A stretch of DNA of 57,589 nucleotides from Bacteroidaceae bacterium. Its GTDB lineage: Bacteria > Bacteroidota > Bacteroidia > Bacteroidales > Bacteroidaceae. The stretch's first letter is position 1. The number at the start of each line of letters is the position of its first letter. Location of the stretch: contig JAFXZY010000032.1 of the NCBI GenBank assembly GCA_017541025.1, forward strand, positions 1-57,589. Reading direction: 5' to 3'. Made by a program: the position numbers and the translations under genes. The notes below the pieces were generated by a model. That model worked only from the letters and a program-made list of their open reading frames with translations, searched no databases and was not told the origin of the DNA. This document shows, piece by piece, positions 27,072 through 36,725 of this stretch.

Positions 27072-30000
27072 ATGAAAAGATTATTCTTACTTCTTGCGCT
27101 TTGCCTTCCGCTATGCATGATGGCAGCCAACAAGAAAACCACAGTTTCAAAAGTTTCTGAGCCTGTCACCTTGACAGAGGATGTAGATTACAATATCACT
27201 AGTACAACGCCGTTCGATGCCGAGGGACTGGTGAACATTGAGAATACAGAGCATGCAGTGGTTATTCTTACTCAGGTTAAACCGTCCGTTGCCATCAGCA
27301 AATGGCTCAGTAAGATTCAGATTAATGGCGTAAGGGCTTCCAATAACAACAATTGCCAGGTGAAGCTTTACAACCGTGGCTGTATCATTATGCCCTATGG
27401 TAGGAACTTCAAACCACTGACTGTTTATGCCGAGCAGAATTTCGAGGGCGATAATTGTGATGATTATGGTACAGAGAATTCCAGTGGCTATATGAATACC
27501 CTTACCACTAAGAAACTGAACAACCGCATTCGCTCCTTCAAGTTGAAAAGGGGCTACATGGTCACGTTCTCTACACTTGCCAAAGGGCGCGGCTACAGCC
27601 GTTGCTTCATTGCGGCCAACAAGGATTTAGAGATAGCTTCCCTGCCTCCCGTTCTTGACGAGAAGATTACCTCGTATAGAATCTTCAAGTGGTATGATAC
27701 GGGCAAGCAGCAATTGGCTGCAAGGGGAGGCGACAATGCTATCTGCTCAGCCTTAAAGGTCACCAGCACTTATACTTGGGGCACCACCTCTGATATGTCG
27801 CCCGATGTGGAGAATGTTCCTCATCACATCTACGAGAACTATCCTTCGCCTGCTTCCCTCGGTACTTGCACTACTTCGCCTCACATGAAAACTAACAACG
27901 AGCCTATGAACACAGCCGATGACCCTAAGGGCAAAACCGAAGATGTGGATGCTGTGCTGGCTAACTGGGAAGACCTGATGGCTACGGGTATGCGCCTCTG
28001 CTCACCTTCTTCGTGGGACGGTAGCGATTATACCAATGGAACGGGTTATATAAAACGTTTCATTGACAGTATTGATGCCCGCGGTTGGCGTTGTGATATC
28101 ATAGACCTGCACTGTTACTGGCCAGAGAGCAACTTTGGCACCATTAAGAACTGGACCAATTCCACGGGGCGTCCTGTGTGGATTTCCGAGTGGGTATGGG
28201 GCGCATCTTGGAACAGCAACGGTGCCTTTGCCAGCGGTATTACAGAAGCACAGAATGCTGAGACGTTGAAGCGCATCTGTCCCGTACTGAACAACAACGA
28301 CTGCATAGAGCGTTATTACTATTGGAACGAGGAGCGCGACCCCTCTAAGCTCTACAAGAACAACACCCTGACCAAGGCCGGCGAGTACTACGCCACCATC
28401 AATTCCGGCGTGGGCTATAACGGCAAGTATGACTTTGTTCCCACTACACCTCCACAGTATGGCCCTTCTAAGTTCACGCAGAAAGTACTCTCCACTGGCA
28501 AGACTCGCCTTTCGTGGTACGATGCTAACGGAGAGTTCAACCAGTTGATGGAAGTTCAGATGAAGGATGCTCAGGGCCTTTGGGTGGTGCTGGATACCAT
28601 TGCACAAAAAGAGGCGGCATCAAACTATACGTACGAAATTGATAACGATGATGAGTCTGTTCTCTACCGACTTCATCTTATAGATTTGAACGGAAAGGAA
28701 TATTTCACCTCCGATGAACTGGAATTGGGCGATGCCTTTGAGATAGACGGCCAGCTTTTCTATGCTGGTGGCAATCTGTTTCCCAACGGACAGTTCGACC
28801 TCGGCTTTACCACCTGGATAAGCGGGACAGGCAAGATCCTTGCTGAGCCTCAGTTCCAGGTTGTGGGTGATGGTGGCTATCAAGGAGGGCCTTATTTGCA
28901 GTCTCACCTAACTGGAGGTAGCAGCAATGTTGCTTCCGTCAAGACTGCCGTTTCTTTGCAGGAAGGCCAACCGTATGTTTTCCGCATCGCTGCTAAGAAT
29001 GGAGGTAGCGCCATAAAGTTCTATCTTTCTGCAGATGGCTCAGCCAACAGTAAGGAGGTTGCTAAGGCAGCCAATAGTACCGACTGGGGTGTGAATACCT
29101 TCCTGTTCAATACCGATACTTACGCCTATGGCATCCTGTCATGTTATTCGTTGGCGGCTAAGGCTCAGATTGACGATGTGCAGTTACGCCAGCTTTTCCC
29201 GACCCGTGAGGAGGCCATTGCCGATGGCATAGAGAAGGCCAGGCTCAGAGTCGAGGCGCAGCAGGCCTACAATACGGAATACCCCGCCCTTAACGATGAC
29301 TTAACAGCATGTATGGCTGCCGTTACAGATATTAACGAGGCAGAAACGGTACTCTCCAATCACATGACAGCTATCAGCAAGAAGAACGAGGCCAAGGTTT
29401 TGGCTGCTACGTTGAAGGCTGTTGAGCAGAAGCCCTGCCCAGCTTACGATGAGATGCTGGCTCTTCTGAACAATGCCGATGAGGCTCAGACCTGCACCGA
29501 TGTGATAGCATCCGTTAACCAGTTGCAGGAGTTGATGGACAAATACCTCGCCTTCACCCGTTCCAGCAAGCAACCCAGAACGCCTTCGTTTGCCAACGAG
29601 AAGTCAGACGGTTGGCAGGTGAAGCAGGGAACCTATAAGGATGGCGATCAACGCACGGCTACCAAGTTCGGAAAGACCTGCTGGAATGCCTGGTGGAGTA
29701 CTACCGACAAGGGCGCTACCATGGAAATCAATCAGACACTCACCAACCTGCCCGAGGGTTACTACCAGTTGGAGTGCAAGGCTACAACGGAGCATTTCTG
29801 CATTGCTAACCAGCACGCGTTCCTTCGCAGTGGAGAGGCTGAGGCTGTATCACCCATCATGACCAAGGACTACTTTGACCTTCCTGTTTCTGATCATTGG
29901 GACATCCTCACCACCACTCCTATCTATGTGAAGGATGGCGGCTCGCTCACCGTGGGCTTCGTTGGTTCCAAGACGGGGGCTCAGAAGGGCAAATGGCACT

Positions 30001-30227
30001 CCTTCGGCAATGCCACTGCTACCAGCGACAATCGCGAGGGGTGGTGGTGCGCCACAGACTTTGTGCTGAAATATCATGCCATTGATTCCGAGGACTCTTT
30101 GAATGAAGAGTTAAGAGTGAAGAGTGAAGAATCAGATAATGCTGTATATGACCTCAGTGGGCGGTACCTAAGCAAGCCACAGAAGGGCGTGAATATCGTG
30201 AACGGGAAAAAAATGGTCAGGCCTTAA
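27072..30227 (+). CDS. secreted GH128-like glycosidase with binding domains and C-terminal tail
   Basis: A 1051-residue protein with a signal peptide (KRLFLLLALCLPLCMMAA). A (beta/alpha)8 Glyco_hydro_cc/GH128-type domain spans about 200-460. Its acid/base is in TNNEPMN (Glu277), and its nucleophile in VWISEWVWG (Glu373). GH128 enzymes cut beta-1,3-glucans. A beta-sandwich of the carbohydrate-binding type covers about 565-715, a helical stretch 715-830, and a second beta-sandwich about 840-1010. The C-terminus (VYDLSGRYLSKPQKGVNIVNGKKMVRP) is a sorting-like tail shared with two other proteins. The linker before it is a translated GAGTGAA repeat. Its stop codon overlaps that of the convergent GH95 gene. 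No clear promoter was found upstream. Confidence 0.82.
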   Translation: MKRLFLLLALCLPLCMMAANKKTTVSKVSEPVTLTEDVDYNITSTTPFDAEGLVNIENTEHAVVILTQVKPSVAISKWLSKIQINGVRASNNNNCQVKLYNRGCIIMPYGRNFKPLTVYAEQNFEGDNCDDYGTENSSGYMNTLTTKKLNNRIRSFKLKRGYMVTFSTLAKGRGYSRCFIAANKDLEIASLPPVLDEKITSYRIFKWYDTGKQQLAARGGDNAICSALKVTSTYTWGTTSDMSPDVENVPHHIYENYPSPASLGTCTTSPHMKTNNEPMNTADDPKGKTEDVDAVLANWEDLMATGMRLCSPSSWDGSDYTNGTGYIKRFIDSIDARGWRCDIIDLHCYWPESNFGTIKNWTNSTGRPVWISEWVWGASWNSNGAFASGITEAQNAETLKRICPVLNNNDCIERYYYWNEERDPSKLYKNNTLTKAGEYYATINSGVGYNGKYDFVPTTPPQYGPSKFTQKVLSTGKTRLSWYDANGEFNQLMEVQMKDAQGLWVVLDTIAQKEAASNYTYEIDNDDESVLYRLHLIDLNGKEYFTSDELELGDAFEIDGQLFYAGGNLFPNGQFDLGFTTWISGTGKILAEPQFQVVGDGGYQGGPYLQSHLTGGSSNVASVKTAVSLQEGQPYVFRIAAKNGGSAIKFYLSADGSANSKEVAKAANSTDWGVNTFLFNTDTYAYGILSCYSLAAKAQIDDVQLRQLFPTREEAIADGIEKARLRVEAQQAYNTEYPALNDDLTACMAAVTDINEAETVLSNHMTAISKKNEAKVLAATLKAVEQKPCPAYDEMLALLNNADEAQTCTDVIASVNQLQELMDKYLAFTRSSKQPRTPSFANEKSDGWQVKQGTYKDGDQRTATKFGKTCWNAWWSTTDKGATMEINQTLTNLPEGYYQLECKATTEHFCIANQHAFLRSGEAEAVSPIMTKDYFDLPVSDHWDILTTTPIYVKDGGSLTVGFVGSKTGAQKGKWHSFGNATATSDNREGWWCATDFVLKYHAIDSEDSLNEELRVKSEESDNAVYDLSGRYLSKPQKGVNIVNGKKMVRP

Positions 30228-32602
30228 CTGAATGTCACCACATCTCCCTTATGTAAGGTTACACGGATAATATCGTTCGTGAAACCTTTCATTTTCTTCC
30301 CCTTCACCTTTATTACTTGTATTCCGTCTGGGATTTTAATTTTGAATTCGCCGTTGCTGGTAGCTTTCAGTTTGGCATTAAGCACTTTACCTGAAGCCCA
30401 TTTGGCAGAAACCTCAGCACCTCCGCGAACGCAAAGACCCGTGAACTGTCCTTCGCTCCACGCTTTTGGAAGGGTGGGTAGGTATTCTATGTATCCTGCA
30501 TGTGATTGAACCAACATTTCTGCCATACCTGCAGCCCCAGCCATATTTCCGTCTATCGCAAAGATATCCCAAGGTGCTCCTGCAATACCCTTAGGAGAGA
30601 CGGTAAACAGGTTTTCGCGTGAAAGATTTCCTATGAGTTGATTGATGCTGTTATAGGCTTCCTGACTGTGACGGAGTCTGGCAAAATAGCAGATAGCCCA
30701 TGCACGGCTCCACTCCACATCTTCCCATCCCTGGGCTGTAAGACGGCGTTCTAAGGTATTGTAGGCTGCCTTTGCCAGCTCGGGCGTGTTCTGTGTAGTA
30801 ATCTGGTAATAGGGATAGAGTGCCAAAAGATGGCTGGTGTGCCTATGGTTTACGTTCACATCGTCGTAGTCCTCTAACCATTCACGCACTCCTCCGTATT
30901 TATTTATGCGCAATGGGGGCAGCAGGCTTAATACCTTACGCAGTGAATCAGCGAATGCAGCATCTGTATTTAAAAGTTCTGTGCTCCTGAGACAATCCTG
31001 AAATACTTCACGTGCAAGTACCAAATCCACTGTCGGCATCATACTGGCACTATGAGTTTGACCCTCATAGCCGAAAGAGTTCTCGGGTGATATGCTTGGC
31101 CCTGTTACAAAATACCCTGTGTTGGGGTCTATGCACATATAGCTTAGCAGGAACTGAGCATTTCCCTTCAAGAGGGGATAGGCTGTATGACGTAGGAAAT
31201 CCAGGTCCTGAGTGTATTCCCATTGTGTCCATAAGTGAGTAGCCATCCAGCTTCCTGCTGTTGGGAACAGGCCCCATGCTATGCAGTTACAAGGGGCGGT
31301 GAAGCCCCAAATGTTTGCCGTTGTGTGTGCAGTCCAACCTTGTGCTCCATATACCGTCTTGGCTGTATTCCGACCTGCTTCTGCAAGTGATGCAATGTAT
31401 GTAAAGAGCGGTTTGTTGCATTCAGCCAAATTACCTACATTGGTCAGCCAATAGTTCTGCTGGGTATTGATGTCCAGGTGATAGTCGTTGTTCCACCCCA
31501 TGTTACAGGCCAGATTGTCATTAAAGAACCCCTGCAAGGCTACCGGCAAAGGTGAATCCTCCCTTGAGGAAATGATGGTCAGATATCGACCGTATTGGAA
31601 GAAAATAGCCTGCAAGTCGGCATCGTCACGTCCTTTTTTTACTGCCATCCAACGTTTGTCTGTAGGTTCTTTGGTTGCTTCTGGATTAGAGCCAAGCGTG
31701 AGGCTTACCCTCTTGAAGAGAGGTGTATAATCTGTCTCATGTTCGTTCTGAATGCTGACGAATGTCCGCGCCGAAGCCTTTTCTGTTGTTTCCCTGCAGA
31801 GATTCAGGTAATCAGGTTGCTTGTAGTCGGTTCGTAAATCGGCATATATGGTAACCTCGTTGGCATTGCGGACAGAGAGAATGCTGTCCCCAGTTGTAAT
31901 TTCTCCATCCTTTGCCACTACTTTCAGTCGGACAACAAAAAGAACGCCCTTGTCTGTTCTTCCTGGCTGGGAAGCCTTTCCTGTAATGACTAATGTGTTC
32001 TGCTCTGTTCGTACAGTTGCTTCAGGGCGCAGCAGCTTGGCTCCCATATCAAAGCTGATGGCATTTTTCCGGTTTGCCGTATAGTGTGCCGCCATTACCT
32101 GCTGTGGATGGCTACAAACATATTCTCGCGTGTACCTTATGTTGTTTATGGAATAGTTCACCCTCACCTGTGCCTTCTGCAAATCCAGTTTACGCCTGTA
32201 ATTGGTATATGTTGTGCCTGAAGGATGAAGGAACATTAACTCGATGTCGCCCAGTGGGACATGAGAGCCAAAGTCCTGCTCGTTGCCTATCAGATTGTTC
32301 CAGGCAATGCTGTTTCCTTCAGCAATTTTATTGGCAAAGAACATCTGTCGCAGGGAGTCCAGGCGTTCCCTTCCAAAGGGTATATTCTGGTTGGGATTCA
32401 CGCTGCCACTCCACATCGAACTCTCGTTTAGGGCAATGGTTTCTGTTGTTACGCCGCCATATATCATAGCTCCCAATCTGCCGTTTCCTATGGGGAGGGC
32501 TTTCATCCATTCGTCTGCCGGAGTTTCGTACCACATATTTTGCGAGAAAGAACAAACTGATATTACAAACGACAATGTAATGAGGAGTATTTCCTGTTTC
32601 AT
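30224..32602 (-). CDS. GH95-family glycosidase (alpha-L-fucosidase type)
   Basis: A 792-residue secreted enzyme (signal peptide LLITLSFVISVCSFS). Family GH95 acts mostly as inverting alpha-1,2-L-fucosidase; some members are alpha-L-galactosidases. Landmarks: an opening of WYETPADEWMKALPIGNGRLGAM, the Asn-rich GWNNDYHLDINTQQNYW, a WGLFPTAGSWMATHLWTQWEY segment, and HRHTSHLLALYPY towards the C-terminus. Length and domain order (beta-sandwich, helical barrel, beta C-terminus) fit the family. It is transcribed towards the GH128-like gene with stops sharing TTAA, and divergently from the GH36 gene. Confidence 0.93.
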   Translation of the reverse strand: MKQEILLITLSFVISVCSFSQNMWYETPADEWMKALPIGNGRLGAMIYGGVTTETIALNESSMWSGSVNPNQNIPFGRERLDSLRQMFFANKIAEGNSIAWNNLIGNEQDFGSHVPLGDIELMFLHPSGTTYTNYRRKLDLQKAQVRVNYSINNIRYTREYVCSHPQQVMAAHYTANRKNAISFDMGAKLLRPEATVRTEQNTLVITGKASQPGRTDKGVLFVVRLKVVAKDGEITTGDSILSVRNANEVTIYADLRTDYKQPDYLNLCRETTEKASARTFVSIQNEHETDYTPLFKRVSLTLGSNPEATKEPTDKRWMAVKKGRDDADLQAIFFQYGRYLTIISSREDSPLPVALQGFFNDNLACNMGWNNDYHLDINTQQNYWLTNVGNLAECNKPLFTYIASLAEAGRNTAKTVYGAQGWTAHTTANIWGFTAPCNCIAWGLFPTAGSWMATHLWTQWEYTQDLDFLRHTAYPLLKGNAQFLLSYMCIDPNTGYFVTGPSISPENSFGYEGQTHSASMMPTVDLVLAREVFQDCLRSTELLNTDAAFADSLRKVLSLLPPLRINKYGGVREWLEDYDDVNVNHRHTSHLLALYPYYQITTQNTPELAKAAYNTLERRLTAQGWEDVEWSRAWAICYFARLRHSQEAYNSINQLIGNLSRENLFTVSPKGIAGAPWDIFAIDGNMAGAAGMAEMLVQSHAGYIEYLPTLPKAWSEGQFTGLCVRGGAEVSAKWASGKVLNAKLKATSNGEFKIKIPDGIQVIKVKGKKMKGFTNDIIRVTLHKGDVVTFS

Positions 32603-32628
32603 AATGGGATATGCTTGTTAAACAAACG

Positions 32629-32636
32629 CAAAGATA
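32629..32636 (-). promoter_or_regulatory. -7 box of GH95 gene
   Basis: TATCTTTG on the minus strand, 27 bases before the start codon. It is back-to-back with the GH36 promoter, about 43 bases away. Confidence 0.65.
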
Positions 32637-32655
32637 GAGTTTTTATTGGAATATC

Positions 32656-32686
32656 TTGTGCGCATGGCTTAAAATAATTATTTTTG
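32656..32686 (+). promoter_or_regulatory. promoter of GH36/DUF4838 pair
   Basis: TTG (32656-32658) and TATTTTTG (32679-32686) are 20 bases apart; the GH36 start codon is 24 bases further on. Confidence 0.7.
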
Positions 32687-32709
32687 CAGCAAATAACACC
32701 TAATTTGAT

Positions 32710-34860
32710 ATGAAAACTAAAACCATTTTTTCATTATGCCTGATGGCATTTTCGATGGCAGTAAATGCCCAAAGCATTATCAGAGTGAGTACCAACCAGA
32801 CAGACCTGGTCTTCCGTGTGGCAGACAATGGGCGCTTGTATCAGAACTATTTGGGCCGTCACCTTAATCATGAAAGTGACCTGAAGCACCTTCCTGATGG
32901 AACAGAGGCTTATCTGACGCATGGCATGGAAGATTACTTTGAGCCCGCGTTGGATGTCCGTCATACAGATTTCAACCCCAGCACCTTGCTTAAATATGCG
33001 CGTCATGAACAGCGTAAAGCCGGTGATGGTGCCACAGAAACTGTTATCTGGCTGAAAGACCCTGTTTTCGGGACGCAGGTAGCCATGCATTTTGTTGCAT
33101 ATACTCAGGAGAATATCATCAAGGCTTGGACGGAAATCACCAATACGGAAAAGAAGTCTGTCTCGCTGGTGAAGTATGCTAGCGCCATGTTGCACCTTAC
33201 TGGCGGCAAGTATTTCCTGAGTGAGTTCTCTGGCAACTGGGCGGACGAGGCTCATATCACAACCACTCCGCTTAGTTTTGGCAAGAAGGTGATGGACACG
33301 AAACTGGGCACACGTGCCAATCTGTTCACACCTCCCATGTTTATACTCTCCCTTGGTGCTCCTGCCACAGAAGATGCCGGACAGGTGTTATTGGGACAGT
33401 TAGGCTGGACGGGCAACTTCCGTTTTACCTTTGAGATGGACGAGAAGGATAACCTGCGCATCATCTCAGGTATAAATCCCTATTTCTCGGAATATGAACT
33501 GAAGGCAGACGAGACCTTCCGTACGCCCGATTTCTTCTTTACGCTTAGTCAGGAAGGTTTGAGTCGTGCCAGTCGTGACTTCCATGATTGGGCTCGCAAG
33601 TATCAGTTAAAGGATGGGTCTGAGGATCGTCTGACGTTGCTCAACAACTGGGAGGCAACGTATTTCGACTTCAACCAAGATAAATTGATAGGTCTGATGG
33701 ACGATGCCGTGAAATTGGGTGTAGATATGTTCTTGCTTGATGATGGCTGGTTCGGAAACAAATACCCACGTCATAGCGATACACAAGGCTTGGGCGATTG
33801 GGAAGAGACCCGCGACAAACTGCCTGGTAAGGTAAAGGCTTTGGTAGATGCAGCTAAACAGAAAGGCATCAGGTTTGGTATTTGGATTGAGCCCGAGATG
33901 GTGAATCCCAAGAGCGAGTTGTATGAGAAGCACAAGGACTGGGTCATTACGTTGCCCAACCGCGATGAATATTACTTCCGTAATCAACTGGTGCTTGACC
34001 TCAGCAATCCCAAGGTACAAGACTTTGTGTATGGCGTTGTGGATAACCTGATGACGCAATATCCTGGCATAGCCTTCTTTAAGTGGGATTGCAATTCGCC
34101 CATCACCAACATCTATTCTCCATACCTGAAGGAAAAGCAGCAGCACCTGTATGTGGATTATGTTCGCGGACTTTATAAGGTGCTTGACCGCATCAAGTCC
34201 AAATATCCCCGTCTACCCATGATGCTTTGTTCTGGTGGTTCTGGCCGAATTGATTACCAGGCTTTGAACTATTTTACCGAATTCTGGGCAAGCGACAATA
34301 CAGATCCTCTGGAGCGCCTTTATATTCAGTACGCCTATTCTTATTTCTATCCTGCCAAGGCAACCTGTTGCCATGTTACCACATGGAATAGTAATACCAG
34401 CATCAAGTTCCGCACGGATGTTGCCATGATGGGAAAGATGGGCTTTGACATCAAACTCTCTGATATGAGTGCTGATGACCTGAAGTATTGCCAGCAGGCT
34501 GTCAAGAACTTCAAGCGTTTGCGTCCTGCTATCATGGAGGGCGATATGTTCCGCCTGTATTCTCCATACGATGGTCCCCATGCCGCCACGCAGTTTGTCA
34601 GCAAGGACCGCAAGCAGAGCGTGATGTTCACCTTCAATACCTATCCCCGCTACGCTGAGCGTAATGTGCCCGTTACCCTTCGCGGACTGGAGCCCAATCA
34701 GATGTATCGCATCAGGGAAATTAATATGATGCCAGGCAAGCAAAGTTGGTTACGATGTAACGATAAGGTATATAGTGGTCAGTTCTTGATGACCGTAGGT
34801 TTGGATGTTCTCACTACTCACAAACTTGAGAGTCATGTGTTAGAGATCACAGCAGAGTAG
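32710..34860 (+). CDS. GH36 alpha-galactosidase
   Basis: A 716-residue secreted enzyme (signal peptide TIFSLCLMAFSMAVNAQ) that releases terminal alpha-linked galactose. The GH36 barrel is complete: NNWEATYFDF, FLLDDGWFG, GIWIEPEMVNP, nucleophile in FFKWDCNS (Asp460), acid/base in ASDNTDPLER (Asp529) and CSGGSGRID. The N-terminal beta-sandwich (about 25-290) and C-terminal domain (about 640-716) are as usual. It lies 35 bases upstream of the DUF4838 gene and probably in the same transcript. Confidence 0.95.
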   Translation: MKTKTIFSLCLMAFSMAVNAQSIIRVSTNQTDLVFRVADNGRLYQNYLGRHLNHESDLKHLPDGTEAYLTHGMEDYFEPALDVRHTDFNPSTLLKYARHEQRKAGDGATETVIWLKDPVFGTQVAMHFVAYTQENIIKAWTEITNTEKKSVSLVKYASAMLHLTGGKYFLSEFSGNWADEAHITTTPLSFGKKVMDTKLGTRANLFTPPMFILSLGAPATEDAGQVLLGQLGWTGNFRFTFEMDEKDNLRIISGINPYFSEYELKADETFRTPDFFFTLSQEGLSRASRDFHDWARKYQLKDGSEDRLTLLNNWEATYFDFNQDKLIGLMDDAVKLGVDMFLLDDGWFGNKYPRHSDTQGLGDWEETRDKLPGKVKALVDAAKQKGIRFGIWIEPEMVNPKSELYEKHKDWVITLPNRDEYYFRNQLVLDLSNPKVQDFVYGVVDNLMTQYPGIAFFKWDCNSPITNIYSPYLKEKQQHLYVDYVRGLYKVLDRIKSKYPRLPMMLCSGGSGRIDYQALNYFTEFWASDNTDPLERLYIQYAYSYFYPAKATCCHVTTWNSNTSIKFRTDVAMMGKMGFDIKLSDMSADDLKYCQQAVKNFKRLRPAIMEGDMFRLYSPYDGPHAATQFVSKDRKQSVMFTFNTYPRYAERNVPVTLRGLEPNQMYRIREINMMPGKQSWLRCNDKVYSGQFLMTVGLDVLTTHKLESHVLEITAE

Positions 34861-34895
34861 TTAATGATAATCACCTAAACTCTAACCCAAATATT

Positions 34896-36638
34896 ATGAA
34901 AACAAGAACTTTTTTGGCATTATGTCTGATGGCATTTGCAGCCAATGCCAATGCTGCCGGCTGGCTTTTCCGCAACGGCAAGAGTAATTATCAGATAGTT
35001 GTCTTGGCAGAGGCTTCTTCGTCGGAACAAACAGCAGCGCGTGAGTTACAGCAGTATATTCAGCAAGTGAGTGGGGTAAAGTTGCCTATCACTTCCGACT
35101 TGAAGGCTAAAGGGTGCCACATCTTTGTAGGATACAACGAGAAGGTGGCCAATTTGAGTGGAGCGCGGAAGCCGGAAAAGGACGACGAGAGTTTCACCTA
35201 CTGCACTATAGGGCACGACCTCTGTATCTGGGGCGGCTCGCAGCGCGGCACCATGTATGGCGTCTTCACATTCTTGGAGAGGGAGTTGGGCATTCATTGG
35301 CTTACGCCCAAGTGTACCGTGGTGCCGAAGCTCACGGAATGGAAAATGCCTAAGTTGAATCATTCCGAGTGTCCCTTCATCGGCTACCGATACAGCAATT
35401 ACTTTGTGGCAAGGGTGCCCCAGTGGAGTGCCCACACGAAGGAGAACACCAAGTGGGATCCCGTACAGAACGAGTACGGCAACATGGAGGCTTACTGGGG
35501 GGCTCACACCATGGGAGAGTTTGTCCCCACCAAGGAGTTCTACCAGTCGCACCCCGAGTACTTCTGCCTGCGCGACGGCAAGCGATACAGCGGCTACGGC
35601 CAGCTTTGTCTCTCCAATCCCGAGGTGCTGGAGTTGTGTAAGACCCGGCTTTCGAACTTCATGCGTGAGCATCCGGACTATCGCATCTACAGCCTCTCGC
35701 AGAACGATAACTTCCTGTTCTGCCAGTGCGAGAAATGTGTGGCCATAGAGCAGCAGTACGGAGGACACAGCGGCATCATCGTCTGGTTTGTTAATCAGGT
35801 GGCCGATGCCGTAAGGGATGAGTTCCCCGACAAGTACGTGGGCACCTTTGCCTATCAGTATTCACGCCAGCCGCCCACCGGCATCAAGCCCCGTGAGAAT
35901 GTGGTCATCCGCCTCTGTAGCATAGAGTGCTGCTTTGCCCACCCTTTGGATGCCGGCTGTCCGCAGAACGAGGCGTTCATGCGCGACCTGAAGGGTTGGG
36001 CCGAACTGGCACCGCATCTTTTCATCTGGGATTACATTGTAGATTATGCCCAGTACATGGCTCCCTGGCCCAACTTCCAGGTTTTGGGGCCCAACATTCG
36101 CGTGTTTGGCGAGAACAAGGCCATTGGCGTTTTCGAGGAAGCGCAGTATCAATCGGCAGGAGCCGAGTTCGATGAGATGAAGGCTTGGACGGTGAACCAG
36201 CTCCTCTGGAACCCCGATCAGAACGTCGATTCGCTGGTCAACATCTTTATCAGCAATTATTACGGAAAGGCCGCGCCTCGTATCATGGACTATTACCGCC
36301 TGTGCCAGAGCTTGGTGAAGCCCGATGTACATTACGGCATTTACATCCGCGAGGATCACCAGATTTATTCCGATGATTTCATCCAGCAGGCTTTCTCCCT
36401 GCTGAGCGAGGCATTGGAGGCTGCTGAGTCGGATGAGGTTCGTGAGCGTGTGGACCGTGTAAGGATGCAGCCCCTTTATCTGCACTGTATGCGCCACAAG
36501 GCAGCGTCCTTGCAGGATGGAACGTGGTCCGATCTCCTCCGCCTGATGAAGCAATACAAGGCGATGCACCGTGAGGGGCATCCACAGGACCGCTTCATCC
36601 GCGAGTTTGAAGCCGCTGCCTCGGGGCAGCAGAAATGA
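34896..36638 (+). CDS. secreted DUF4838-family putative glycoside hydrolase
   Basis: A 580-residue secreted protein (signal peptide TFLALCLMAFAANANA). An alpha-glucuronidase/GH20-like N-terminal domain covers about 25-135 (SSSEQTAARELQQYIQQVSG, typical of that accessory domain). It is followed by a DUF4838 domain with a barrel-like pattern (GMYGVFTFLERELGIHWLTP, YSLSQNDNFLFC, CEKC). DUF4838 proteins sit in carbohydrate loci and are thought to be hydrolases, but the reaction is unsettled. The 35.4-36.6 kb part is visibly richer in G+C than neighbouring genes. The signal peptide coding sequence resembles that of the GH36 gene. Confidence 0.8.
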   Translation: MKTRTFLALCLMAFAANANAAGWLFRNGKSNYQIVVLAEASSSEQTAARELQQYIQQVSGVKLPITSDLKAKGCHIFVGYNEKVANLSGARKPEKDDESFTYCTIGHDLCIWGGSQRGTMYGVFTFLERELGIHWLTPKCTVVPKLTEWKMPKLNHSECPFIGYRYSNYFVARVPQWSAHTKENTKWDPVQNEYGNMEAYWGAHTMGEFVPTKEFYQSHPEYFCLRDGKRYSGYGQLCLSNPEVLELCKTRLSNFMREHPDYRIYSLSQNDNFLFCQCEKCVAIEQQYGGHSGIIVWFVNQVADAVRDEFPDKYVGTFAYQYSRQPPTGIKPRENVVIRLCSIECCFAHPLDAGCPQNEAFMRDLKGWAELAPHLFIWDYIVDYAQYMAPWPNFQVLGPNIRVFGENKAIGVFEEAQYQSAGAEFDEMKAWTVNQLLWNPDQNVDSLVNIFISNYYGKAAPRIMDYYRLCQSLVKPDVHYGIYIREDHQIYSDDFIQQAFSLLSEALEAAESDEVRERVDRVRMQPLYLHCMRHKAASLQDGTWSDLLRLMKQYKAMHREGHPQDRFIREFEAAASGQQK

Positions 36639-36725
36639 TGTAAATAAATCTACCTCGCGTACCCTATTATAATCACCATTATTGATCTTTTCCTGTCGGT
36701 CCGACGGGCACAGTTATAGTTTTCG

